Assembly (NCBI GenBank): GCA_963834855.1 | Contig: CAWIDH010000027.1 | Span: 124,001 to 188,000, forward strand | DNA: 64,000 nt | Direction: 5' to 3' | Origin: DATJKD01 sp963834855 | GTDB taxonomy: Bacteria; Pseudomonadota; Gammaproteobacteria; Steroidobacterales; Steroidobacteraceae | In this document: positions 46,382-54,292 of the stretch, piece after piece | How the letters are laid out: each line of letters starts with the position of its first letter | Position numbering within the stretch: the first letter of the stretch is position 1 | Notes under the pieces: generated by a model | Databases searched by the model: none | What the model was told of the DNA's origin: nothing | What the model saw: only the letters and a program-made list of their open reading frames with translations | Position numbers and translations under genes: made by a program

Positions 46382-47332
46382 ACCGAAGGCCCGGCACCTG
46401 ACCTCACACCCACGGCAACGACGGTCGGCGGCCAGCGCGCCGTGATCGAAGCTGCGCGGGCGATGCGCGACAGCGGCCGCGATTTTGCGCTCGCGCTCGT
46501 GGTGCATACCGAAGGGTCCACCTACCGCAAGCCCGGGGCGCTCGCGCTCGTGGGCGCCGACGGCACGCAGGTCGGCGTGATCTCGGGTGGCTGCCTGGAG
46601 CCGGGCGTTGCGGCTCTCGCGCAGGAATGCATGCGCGCGGGGGCTCCCAGGGTGGCTGTGTTCGACACCCGCAGCGACGACGACCTGCTGTTCGGATCGG
46701 GCTCCGGCTGTCGCGGTCGCATGCAGGTTCTTGCCCTGCCGGGCGGCGACGGGTCCAGCCGCGCGCAGATCGACGCCATCATCCAGGCAGATATCGAGCG
46801 GCGTCCCGTCACCCTGGCGTTGATGGCACTCGCACCCGGGCTCTTCGACGCGGGTGAAGTCACGATCCGACCCTCGCCGCGACTCCTGCTGATCGGTGCC
46901 GGCCCCGAAGCCCGCCCGCTTCTTCGCATCGGCCGGGCACTGGGTTGGTACTTCTGTATCTCGGACCATCGTGAGGCCTTGCTCGCAGCGGACCGGGCAG
47001 GGGAGGCGGATCGCACGATACCGCTGCGCCCGGCGCCTGCGATCGAGCGGCTCGCCCGCGAGCCCTTCGATGCGGTGCTCGTGATGACGCACGTGGCCAG
47101 CACCGACCTCGAGGCCTTGAGGACGCTTGCAGCCGTGGACGTCCCCTACATCGGGCTCGTTGGTCCGCCGGCGCGGCGCGACGAACTGCTCGCGCAACTC
47201 ACATCCGGCGAACGCCACGCGCTGCACGGGCGCCTGCATGCGCCGGTCGGCCTGCCGCTCGGTGGCGAAGGGCCCGAGGCGATCGCGCTTGCGATCGCGG
47301 CCGAGCTTCAATCGGTGTTCAGCGCGAGATGA
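46379..47332 (+). CDS. xdhC: XdhC/CoxI-family molybdoenzyme maturation protein
   Basis: XdhC-type proteins bind molybdenum cofactor, help sulfurate it and insert it into xanthine dehydrogenase-family enzymes. The 317-residue product has the N-terminal XdhC domain (ALALVVHTEGSTYRKPGALA, GVISGGCLEPGVA) and a C-terminal Rossmann domain (RLLLIGAGPEARPLLRIGRA; YIGLVGPPARRDELLAQL). No xanthine or CO dehydrogenase subunit gene is in the window. The ATG at 46379 lies in an inverted repeat and lacks a strong Shine-Dalgarno; a GTG 14 codons earlier is the alternative. Its stop overlaps the start of mocA (ATGA). Confidence 0.87.
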   Translation: MTEGPAPDLTPTATTVGGQRAVIEAARAMRDSGRDFALALVVHTEGSTYRKPGALALVGADGTQVGVISGGCLEPGVAALAQECMRAGAPRVAVFDTRSDDDLLFGSGSGCRGRMQVLALPGGDGSSRAQIDAIIQADIERRPVTLALMALAPGLFDAGEVTIRPSPRLLLIGAGPEARPLLRIGRALGWYFCISDHREALLAADRAGEADRTIPLRPAPAIERLAREPFDAVLVMTHVASTDLEALRTLAAVDVPYIGLVGPPARRDELLAQLTSGERHALHGRLHAPVGLPLGGEGPEAIALAIAAELQSVFSAR

Positions 47333-47932
47333 TCGAGGCCCGCCATGCGATCGTCCTGCTCGCCGCCGGTGAGTCGCGGCGGCTCGGCGTTCCGAAGCAG
47401 CTGCTTACGATCGACGGCGAACCGCTGGTGCGTCGCGCGGCGCGCGCGGCACTCGCCACGTGCCCCGCCCAGGCATTGATCGTCGTCGGCGCGCGGGCGG
47501 ACGACGTTTACGCGGCGGTCGCTGACCTGGCGCTGACGCGGGTGGCGTGCGCGGAGTGGGAGCAGGGACTCTCGGCCTCGATCCAGGCAGGGGTGCGTGC
47601 CGTCGATCCCGAGCTGGCGGCAGCCTTGTTCGTGCTGGCCGACCAGCCGGCGCTCGACGCCGACCACCTCCGGGCGCTCATCGCTTGCTGGCGAGACCAG
47701 GGTCGACAGGGCAGTGGCCAGTGCCTACGGCGGTGTCATCGGTGTCCCGGCCGTTCTGCCGCGCGAATGGTTCGGGGAGCTCTCTACGCTCCGTGGCGAT
47801 CAAGGCGCACGCGAACTGCTGCGTGCCCGAGGCCGCGGGATCGCAACGGTCCCGGCACCGGGCCTCGCCCTGGACATCGACTCGCCCGCCGACCTCGCCC
47901 ACCTTCGCGGCGCGCCTCACCCCGACGATTGA
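47329..47932 (+). CDS. mocA: MobA/MocA-like nucleotidyltransferase (frameshifted)
   Basis: MocA-type enzymes attach CMP (or GMP) to molybdenum cofactor. The first frame starts with the nucleotide-binding LLAAGESRRLGVPKQLLTID and runs through LFVLADQPALDADHLRALIA. Near 47695-47715 the frame is lost; one base on it continues AVASAYGGVIGVPAVLPREW and ends PGLALDIDSPADLAHLRG, a normal C-terminus. One extra base explains it, and the restored length is about 200 residues. It is coupled to xdhC, as in molybdoenzyme accessory operons. CMP versus GMP preference cannot be read off. Confidence 0.82.
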
Positions 47933-47974
47933 TGTTGAACTCCCGCGATGCGTGAGCTCGGCGCACTGCGCCGA

Positions 47975-49387
47975 CTACCGACTCGCCTGCCTGCTCCACG
48001 GCGCAAGCTGCTCCTTCACCGTCTTCTCGTCGCCGACGACTACGAGCGTCATGCGATCAGGCACGAGATGCGTATTGGCGATCCGCCGCACGTCATCCGG
48101 CGTGACCGAGGTGACGCGCTTCACGTAGGTCGACAGGTAGTCCGCGCCGAGCCCGTGCTGATCGGCGAACGACAACCGGGAGATCACGCCACCGCGCGAG
48201 GCGTTCTGCACGAGGAAGACGCCCGCGACATTGTTCTGAATGCCGCGCAGCTCGTCGGCCGTCGGCGGCTCCCGCCGCAGGCGGTCGATCTCCGCAAACA
48301 CCTCCTTGAGAGCCGCACCGGTGACGGCCGTCGTGACGTCCGCCTGCTCGACCCAGTCGGCGGTCCCGGGGTGCGCGTTGATGGTGCTGAACGGTGAATA
48401 GGTGTAGCCCTTCTGCTCCCGGATGTTGCTGGTGATCCGCGAGGCGAACGAGCCGCCCAGCAACGAATCGGTGACCTCGAGCGCCACCCAGTCGGCGGAC
48501 GACGGATCGGGCACTCGCAGGCCGAGCATGACGGTGGACTGCGGCGCGTTCGGACGATCGATCAGCTCGTATGCGCGGTCGCGCGGCGTCGGTCGAGCGG
48601 GCATCCGGTCCGTCCCGCCACTCCAGGGGCCGAACGCCTCGCGGATGGCCGCTTCCATGGCTGGGGCGTCGAAGACGCCGGCCACGTAGAGCCGCGACCG
48701 CCGCGGGCCGAAGTTGTCGCGATGGAAGGCGCGGACCTGCTCCAGCGTGTAACTCTCGAGCATCGCTTCCGTCGGGAAGATGCGACCGTACGGGTGGTCG
48801 CCGTACAGGAGTGCTGCGAATCTCTCCTGCGCAATCGACTGCGGCGTGCTCTTCTGAATCGCCAGGTCCCGGAGGAGGCTAGCCTTCACGCGTGCCAGGT
48901 CCGCTTCGGGCAGGCGCGGCTGACGGACGACGTCGGCCAGCAGGCGCAGCGCGTGCGGTCCCCGTTCCGCAAGGACGTCCGTGTAGACGTTCGTTCGATC
49001 CGGCCCAACGGTGATCGCGAGCTCGCCGCCCATCGTCGCGAGCTCACGCGCAAGGGCCTCCGCGGTCAGCGCGGTGGTGCCTTCCTTGAGCATCTCGCCG
49101 GTGGTGTCGGCGAGCCAGGTCTGGTTGGCGCCTTCATGGACGTTGCCGGCCGCGACGACCAGTTGCATCCGGACCTTCGGCACCGTGCCGAACGCGACCA
49201 TCGTCACCGGCAGCCCGTTGGGAAGCGTGAACCGCTTCGGCTGCGGCAATACGAGGTCCTTCGCAGGCCCCGGTTTCGGCGGAGCGTCCTTCACGGGTTC
49301 CGCCGGCTGCTGCGCGGCGGCGAGCGATGTGCAGGCGAGGGTAAGCAGCGAGACACGGAGAAGACGGGCAAGCAGCGGTGCGCGCAT
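47975..49387 (-). CDS. M16-family protein lacking the zinc motif (inactive partner subunit)
   Basis: The 470-residue exported product (signal LARLLRVSLLTLACTSLAAA) has the two M16 halves, with LPNGLPVTMVAFGTVPKVRM in the first and SSADWVALEVTDSLLGGSFA in the second. Where active M16 enzymes have HxxEH, this one reads NVHEGANQTWLADTTGEMLK, so zinc ligands are missing. Paired M16 proteins often work as one catalytic and one non-catalytic subunit. The ATG at 49387 is chosen because AGGAGG lies seven bases upstream; an ATG five codons earlier overlaps the stop of the partner gene. It is the downstream gene of the pair. Confidence 0.87.
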   Translation of the reverse strand: MRAPLLARLLRVSLLTLACTSLAAAQQPAEPVKDAPPKPGPAKDLVLPQPKRFTLPNGLPVTMVAFGTVPKVRMQLVVAAGNVHEGANQTWLADTTGEMLKEGTTALTAEALARELATMGGELAITVGPDRTNVYTDVLAERGPHALRLLADVVRQPRLPEADLARVKASLLRDLAIQKSTPQSIAQERFAALLYGDHPYGRIFPTEAMLESYTLEQVRAFHRDNFGPRRSRLYVAGVFDAPAMEAAIREAFGPWSGGTDRMPARPTPRDRAYELIDRPNAPQSTVMLGLRVPDPSSADWVALEVTDSLLGGSFASRITSNIREQKGYTYSPFSTINAHPGTADWVEQADVTTAVTGAALKEVFAEIDRLRREPPTADELRGIQNNVAGVFLVQNASRGGVISRLSFADQHGLGADYLSTYVKRVTSVTPDDVRRIANTHLVPDRMTLVVVGDEKTVKEQLAPWSRQASR

Positions 49388-49398
49388 CGACCGCCTCC

Positions 49399-50835
49399 TC
49401 ATCGCTGAACCGCTGCGGGAGCGGCCTCAGGTTGGCCCGGGGTGATGACGTACACCGTGCGGTTGGTCGGCCGCAGGTACTCGCTGGCGGTCTTCTGCAG
49501 GAGCGCGGGCGTCACCTTCGCGAACTCGCTCTCGAGCCGGTTGATCCGCGCCGGGTCGTCGTCGAAGAGGGCGAACGAGGCGAGCAGGTTCGCGCGTCCG
49601 AAGCCCGCGAACTGTTCGAGACTCGCGTAGAGCGACGAGCGCATCTTGACGCGCGCGCGGTCCAGCGTCGCCTGATCCAGGGGCCGCTGGCGCACGCGCT
49701 CGACGACCTCGTCGACCGCCGCCAGCAGCTTGTCCGAGGGCGTGGTCGAATCGTGGAAGATCTGCGCCATCCACAGCATCGGACCGCTGTAGTCGAACAT
49801 GTTGCCGAGGCCCCAGTTGATACCGGCATCGACGCCGCCCGTCAGTGCGCGCTTGCGCACGAGCTCGTCGTAGAGCAGGGAGTCGGGTCCCTGAGCCAGT
49901 ATCTGGTCGAGGAGCCCGAACGCGTACCACTCGGGCGTGCCGCGGTCCGGGAGGTGATAGGCGAGGCCCAGCGCGGGCCGGTTCGCGAGCGGGTCAGTGC
50001 GCCCCGCGTGTTTTTCTTTCTCCTGTCGCGGCTCGCGGAGATCGGGCGCGGCAGGGAGCTTTGCCGGGGGGATCGAGGAGAAGTACCGCTCGATCCAGGC
50101 CTTGGTGCGGGCAGGCTCGATGTCGCCCGTCACGACCAGCACGGCGTTGTTCGGCGCGTAGAACGTCTTGAAGAACGCGCTCACGTCCGCAAGCGTAGCG
50201 GCATCGAGGTGCGCCAGGTCGCCGTAGAAGTTGTGGGCGTTGTACCAGTTCGTGTTGGCGGCCATCGGCAGGTCGATCCAGGGGAAGCCGCCGTACGGCT
50301 GGTTCAGCACGTTGACCTTGACCTCGTTCTTCACGACCTCCTGCTGGTTCTTCAGGTTTTCCTGCGTGATCGAAAGCCCGCGCATGCGGTCGGCTTCCGC
50401 CCAGAGGATGGTCTCCAGCACGTGTGACGGCACCACCTGGAAGTAGTTCGTGAAGTCGAAGCGGGTGGAGCCGTTCAGCAGCCCGCCGTTCGATTCCACG
50501 AGCTTGATGAACTCCATCTTGCCGAGGTTGCGCGAGCCCTGGAACATCATGTGCTCGAACAGGTGCGCGAAGCCGGTCCGATCCCTCGGCTCGTTGCGGA
50601 AACCGATGTTGTAGTACACCGCCACGACGGCCGTCGGCGTCGTCGTATCGCGCGAGAGCACGACCTTCAACCCGTTTGACAGCTTGTAGTAGTCCACCGG
50701 GATGTCCAGGCGTCCGGTCCCGGTGCCCGTTGCGTTCGACTGCGCCGACAGGATGCCCGGTGCCACGGCCAGCGCGAGACTCAGCGCCGCCAGCATCTGG
50801 ACCGGCGTGCGGCGGGTCACCCGTCCCTCGTTCAT
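49399..50835 (-). CDS. M16-family zinc metallopeptidase (catalytic subunit)
   Basis: The 478-residue exported product has a signal peptide (VQMLAALSLALAVAPGILSA) and the inverted zinc motif HLFEH (91-95) inside GFAHLFEHMMFQGSRNLGKM, with the downstream acidic ligand in NQQEVVKNEVKVN. The second half is the usual non-catalytic M16 fold (YHLPDRGTPEWYAFGLLDQI). Members cleave small peptides in the periplasm. GAGAGAGG precedes the ATG at 50835. It is followed directly by the zinc-less partner, so the two form an operon and probably a heterodimer. Confidence 0.9.
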   Translation of the reverse strand: MNEGRVTRRTPVQMLAALSLALAVAPGILSAQSNATGTGTGRLDIPVDYYKLSNGLKVVLSRDTTTPTAVVAVYYNIGFRNEPRDRTGFAHLFEHMMFQGSRNLGKMEFIKLVESNGGLLNGSTRFDFTNYFQVVPSHVLETILWAEADRMRGLSITQENLKNQQEVVKNEVKVNVLNQPYGGFPWIDLPMAANTNWYNAHNFYGDLAHLDAATLADVSAFFKTFYAPNNAVLVVTGDIEPARTKAWIERYFSSIPPAKLPAAPDLREPRQEKEKHAGRTDPLANRPALGLAYHLPDRGTPEWYAFGLLDQILAQGPDSLLYDELVRKRALTGGVDAGINWGLGNMFDYSGPMLWMAQIFHDSTTPSDKLLAAVDEVVERVRQRPLDQATLDRARVKMRSSLYASLEQFAGFGRANLLASFALFDDDPARINRLESEFAKVTPALLQKTASEYLRPTNRTVYVITPGQPEAAPAAVQR

Positions 50836-51000
50836 CTGCACCTCTCTCGAATGATGGTGACAAGTGACATTGGCGAATGATGACTGCCAATCACATGAGC
50901 CACCAGCACCGCAGGTGACCCCGGATGGCGTCCGCCCGCGCCGGTTAGGCGAGGTCCCCAGCGGTGAATCGGCGGGCGCGAAACCTCCGAGCCCGGGCTC

Positions 51001-51062
51001 GCGGGATCGCAACCTGCGGCGCCGGCTTCGCCCTGGACATCGACTCTCCGGCGGACCTCGCA
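51001..51062 (+). pseudogene. Fragment of a mocA-like 3' end
   Basis: About 62 bases parallel 47833-47899 of mocA with a few substitutions and small gaps, reading RGIAT...FALDIDSPADLA against RGIATVPAPGLALDIDSPAD. Nothing else of the gene is left. It could come from mocA or from another nucleotidyltransferase with the same ending. Confidence 0.55.
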
Positions 51063-51129
51063 CCCGGCTTCGAGGTGCGCTCCCCACCGTCCCCACAAGG
51101 GGGTTGCCGGCTCGAGTATCCGGAATCAT

Positions 51130-51148
51130 AATACGAACCATTCGCATT
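51130..51148. promoter_or_regulatory. Fur-box-like operator of the TonB receptor gene
   Basis: AATACGAA-CCA-TTCGCATT is a 19-bp palindrome with one mismatch between arms, close in form to gammaproteobacterial Fur sites (AATGCGAA-type half sites). It lies 32 bases before the receptor ATG, a typical place for iron repression. Confidence 0.5.
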
Positions 51149-51179
51149 ACCGTTAAGAACTCGATAACGAGGAATCGAC

Positions 51180-53384
51180 ATGCGTACGCACTCGCGCGCC
51201 CTGGCGTCATTGAGGCTCGGCAGCCCCGATTCCCTGACCGGAAGGCGGCCGGGCGCGGGGCCCATCGCCCTCGCGATTGCTGCCGCCCTCGCGTACGGCG
51301 CGAGTACACGCGGAGTCGCGGCCGAGGAGGCGACTTCCGCGACCCCGGCGACCTCGACCGGCGAGGCAACGCTGCCGCGCGTGCAGGTCGCGGCCGATGC
51401 GGAGGACACCGGGACCGGATACGCGCCCGCGCGCACCCGCACGGCCACGAAGACCGACACGCCGCTGCGCGATGTTCCGCAGTCGGTCACCGTCGTGTCC
51501 CAGGACGTGATCGCGGACCTGTCGATGCAGAGCATGGCGGACGTCGTGCGCTACGTGCCGGGTGTGGGCATGGCGCAGGGCGAGGGCAACCGCGACACGC
51601 CCATCCTGCGGGGCAATGCCTCCACCGCGGATTTCTTCGTCGACGGCGTGCGCGACGACGTCGAGTACTTCCGCGACCTGTACAACGTCGAGCGCGTGGA
51701 GGCGCTCAAGGGACCGAACGCGATGATCTTCGGCCGCGCGGGTGCGGGCGGACTCATCAACCGTGTGACGCGCCAGGCCGGGTGGGACGATGTGCGCGAG
51801 GTGTCGCTGCAAGCGGGCTCGTGGAACAACCTCCGCACCACCACGGATTTCGGCGGCGCGGTCAACGAGAGGGTCGCCGTGCGCGTCACGGGCATGTACG
51901 AGGACTCGGAGAGCTACCGCGACGGGTTCGAGCTCGAGCGCTACGGCGTGAACCCGACGCTCGCGTTACGGCTCGGCGAAGACAGCCTGCTGCGGTTGGG
52001 CTACGAGTACTACACCTACGATCGCATCGCCGACCGCGGCGTGCCGTCGTTCGGTGGTCGACCGGTCGAGACCGACGAATCCACGTTCTTCGGCGATCCC
52101 ACGCGCAGCCCGACCGACGCGACAGTGAATCTCGCCACGGCCGTGTTCGACCACGAGTTCGGCAACGGCGTGAGCCTGCGCAACCGCACGCTGTACGGGG
52201 ACTATGACAAGTTCTATCAGAACGTTTTCCCCGGTGCGGTGAGCGAGGACGGCGCGACCGTGTCGATCTCCGCCTACAACAACGCGCAGCAGCGGGAGAA
52301 CATCTTCAACCAGACGGACCTGATGTTCTCGCTCGCCACGGGTGCGGTCGAGCATGAGCTCCTGACCGGCGTGGAGCTCGGTCGCCAGGAGACCGACAAC
52401 TTCCGCAACACCGGATTCTTCAACGACGTCGACACCTCGGTGACGGCGCTGGTCAGCGACCCGACCATCTCGGTGCCGGTGACGTTCCGGCAGTCCGAGA
52501 CCGATGCCGACAACCACTCCGTCGCCAAGGTCGCGGCGATCTACGTCCAGGACCAGGTCAAGCTGTCCGAGCACTTCCAGGCCGTGCTCGGCGTGCGGTA
52601 CGACCAGTTCGAGGTCGACTTCCGCAACAACCGCACGGGCGTCGAGCTGTCGAGCGACGACGACCTGGTCTCGCCGCGCGTCGGGTTGATCTACAAGCCC
52701 ACCGAACCCGTGTCGCTCTACGCGAGTTACACCGTGACCTACCTGCCGCGGTCCGGTGCGCAGTTGTCGTCGCTGTCGGCCAGCAACCACGCTCTCGATC
52801 CCGAGGAATACGACAACTACGAGCTGGGCGCGAAATGGGATCTGCGGCCGGACCTGTCGCTGACGGCTGCCGTGTACCAGCTCGATCGCACCAACGTGGC
52901 GATCCCCGACCCGCTCGATCCCGCCTCGTCGATCCTGGTCGACGGCCAGGAAACCAGGGGCATCGAGCTCGGGCTCGCCGGGCAGGTGACGGAGGCCTGG
53001 AGCGTGTTCGGTGGCTATGCCTGGCAGGACGGCGAGCTGACGGCCACGGCCTCGCCGACCGCGGTCGACGGCGCGACGCTCGCCCAACTGCCCGAGCACA
53101 AGATCTCGCTCTGGAACCGCTACCAGCTCACGCCCGCCTGGGGTGTGGGTCTGGGCCTGATGTACCAGAGCGAGATGTTTACCTCGACCGACAACACGGT
53201 CACTCTGCCTTCCTTCACACGGGTCGACGCCGCGGTGTTCTATGCACTCAACGATCGCATCCGGGCACAGCTCAACGTCGAAAACCTGCTCGACGAGGAC
53301 TACTTCGCCTACGCACACAACAACAACAACATCACCCCGGGCTCGCCGCTCGCGGTCCGCATGGGGGTGACCGTCGCCTTCTGA
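51180..53384 (+). CDS. TonB-dependent catecholate siderophore receptor (Fiu-like)
   Basis: The 734-residue product is an outer-membrane receptor for iron-siderophore uptake. After a signal sequence (GPIALAIAAALAYGASTRGV) comes the plug: DTPLRDVPQSVTVVSQDVIA, DVVRYVPGVGMAQGEGNRDT, NVERVEALKGPNAMIFGRAG and GGLINRVTR. The 22-strand barrel ends in the aromatic VRMGVTVAF needed for outer-membrane insertion. The plug pattern is that of the siderophore-receptor subfamily with Fiu and FhuE. The Fur-like box upstream supports iron regulation. GAGGAA precedes the ATG. The ligand is not determined. Confidence 0.92.
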   Translation: MRTHSRALASLRLGSPDSLTGRRPGAGPIALAIAAALAYGASTRGVAAEEATSATPATSTGEATLPRVQVAADAEDTGTGYAPARTRTATKTDTPLRDVPQSVTVVSQDVIADLSMQSMADVVRYVPGVGMAQGEGNRDTPILRGNASTADFFVDGVRDDVEYFRDLYNVERVEALKGPNAMIFGRAGAGGLINRVTRQAGWDDVREVSLQAGSWNNLRTTTDFGGAVNERVAVRVTGMYEDSESYRDGFELERYGVNPTLALRLGEDSLLRLGYEYYTYDRIADRGVPSFGGRPVETDESTFFGDPTRSPTDATVNLATAVFDHEFGNGVSLRNRTLYGDYDKFYQNVFPGAVSEDGATVSISAYNNAQQRENIFNQTDLMFSLATGAVEHELLTGVELGRQETDNFRNTGFFNDVDTSVTALVSDPTISVPVTFRQSETDADNHSVAKVAAIYVQDQVKLSEHFQAVLGVRYDQFEVDFRNNRTGVELSSDDDLVSPRVGLIYKPTEPVSLYASYTVTYLPRSGAQLSSLSASNHALDPEEYDNYELGAKWDLRPDLSLTAAVYQLDRTNVAIPDPLDPASSILVDGQETRGIELGLAGQVTEAWSVFGGYAWQDGELTATASPTAVDGATLAQLPEHKISLWNRYQLTPAWGVGLGLMYQSEMFTSTDNTVTLPSFTRVDAAVFYALNDRIRAQLNVENLLDEDYFAYAHNNNNITPGSPLAVRMGVTVAF

Positions 53385-53476
53385 TCGGTGCCGGTGTTCC
53401 AATACTTCCAGATCCAATGGCAGGCGCCAGCCGCCGGTCTGTGGTGGAATTGGAAGGAATGGAACACCGGCACCGA
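53385..53476 (+). promoter_or_regulatory. Long hairpin spanning the receptor stop and the amidohydrolase start
   Basis: TCGGTGCCGGTGTTCCA (53385-53401) pairs perfectly over 17 bases with TGGAACACCGGCACCGA (53460-53476). Inside, CTTCCA/TGGAAG and TCCA/TGGA extend the stem after a small internal loop. The right arm contains the amidohydrolase ATG, so the folded RNA would hide that start; there is no T-tract for termination. Confidence 0.65.
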
Positions 53477-54292
53477 ACGATCATCGATGCGTGGGCGCAG
53501 CATCCGACGCGGCGGCACCTGGAGCAGCCGATGTTCGAGTCGCTGCGCCGCTGGACGCGTGATGCACTGCCGAGTGGCGACCTGCCGGTGTCGGCAACGA
53601 TCGCCGCGATGGACGAGGCGGGCGTGTCGCTCGCGCTCATCAGCGCCTGGGTCGGACCGCGCGGCGAGCTGATCTCGAACGACGAAGTCGCAGCGTTCGT
53701 GAGCGAATCGCCGAGCCGCCTGGCAGGGGTCGGCTCGGTCGACATCTCCCGCCCACGCGACGCGGTCCGGGAGGTCCGGCGCTGCGTCCGTGAGCTGGGA
53801 TTCAAAGCGATACGAGTGCTTCCCTGGCTGTGGGAACTACCGCCCACGCATCCGCGTTTCTATCCGGTGTACTCGGAGTGCTGCGAGCTCGGCGTGCCGT
53901 TCTGCACGCAGGTCGGGCACACGGGCCCGCTGATGCCGTCGGAGGTCGGCCGGCCGATCCCCTACATCGACCAGGTCGCGATCGACTTCCCGGAGCTTCG
54001 AATCGTCTGCGGGCACATCGGCTATCCGTGGACGGAGGAAATGATCGCAGTCGCGACCAAGCATCCGAACGTGTTCATCGACACGTCCGCGTACACGGTC
54101 AAGCGTTATCCGTCGAATCTCGTCGCCTACCTGCAGGCGCACGGCCGCGACAAGGTGATGTTCGGCACGAACTGGCCGATGATCGCGCCGCGCAAGGCGC
54201 TCGAGGGGCTCGAGAACCTCGGGCTGTCACCCGAGGCCGAAACGGCGTTTCTTGCGGCCAACGCCGCGCGTGTCTTCAGGTTGCGACTTTAG
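53459..54292 (+). CDS. Amidohydrolase (Amidohydro_2 family, TIM barrel)
   Basis: The 277-residue product fits metal-dependent hydrolases/decarboxylases of the amidohydrolase-2 type: TIIDAWAQHPT near the start, GVGSVDISRPRDAVREVRRC, FKAIRVLPWLWELPPTHPRF, VCGHIGYPWTEEMIAVATKH, FIDTSAYTVKRYPSNL and KVMFGTNWPM with its late Gly-Thr-Asn in place of the commoner Gly-Ser-Asp. The substrate is unknown. I start at ATG 53459 because the conserved IIDAW segment must be included; GTG codons shortly upstream are possible, and a well-spaced Shine-Dalgarno exists only for a downstream ATG (53531). The start sits inside a hairpin. Its stop overlaps the stop of the convergent next gene. Confidence 0.83.
   Translation: MEHRHRTIIDAWAQHPTRRHLEQPMFESLRRWTRDALPSGDLPVSATIAAMDEAGVSLALISAWVGPRGELISNDEVAAFVSESPSRLAGVGSVDISRPRDAVREVRRCVRELGFKAIRVLPWLWELPPTHPRFYPVYSECCELGVPFCTQVGHTGPLMPSEVGRPIPYIDQVAIDFPELRIVCGHIGYPWTEEMIAVATKHPNVFIDTSAYTVKRYPSNLVAYLQAHGRDKVMFGTNWPMIAPRKALEGLENLGLSPEAETAFLAANAARVFRLRL

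Larger units (their letters stand above)
50836..51179. other. Intergenic region upstream of the siderophore receptor
   Basis: No gene. It holds an interrupted palindrome GTGA-CA-TTGGC...GCCAA-TCAC (50864-50894) 30-60 bases upstream of the M16 operon, a decayed fragment of a mocA-like 3' end (51001-51062), and the Fur-like box (51130-51148). Confidence 0.5.
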
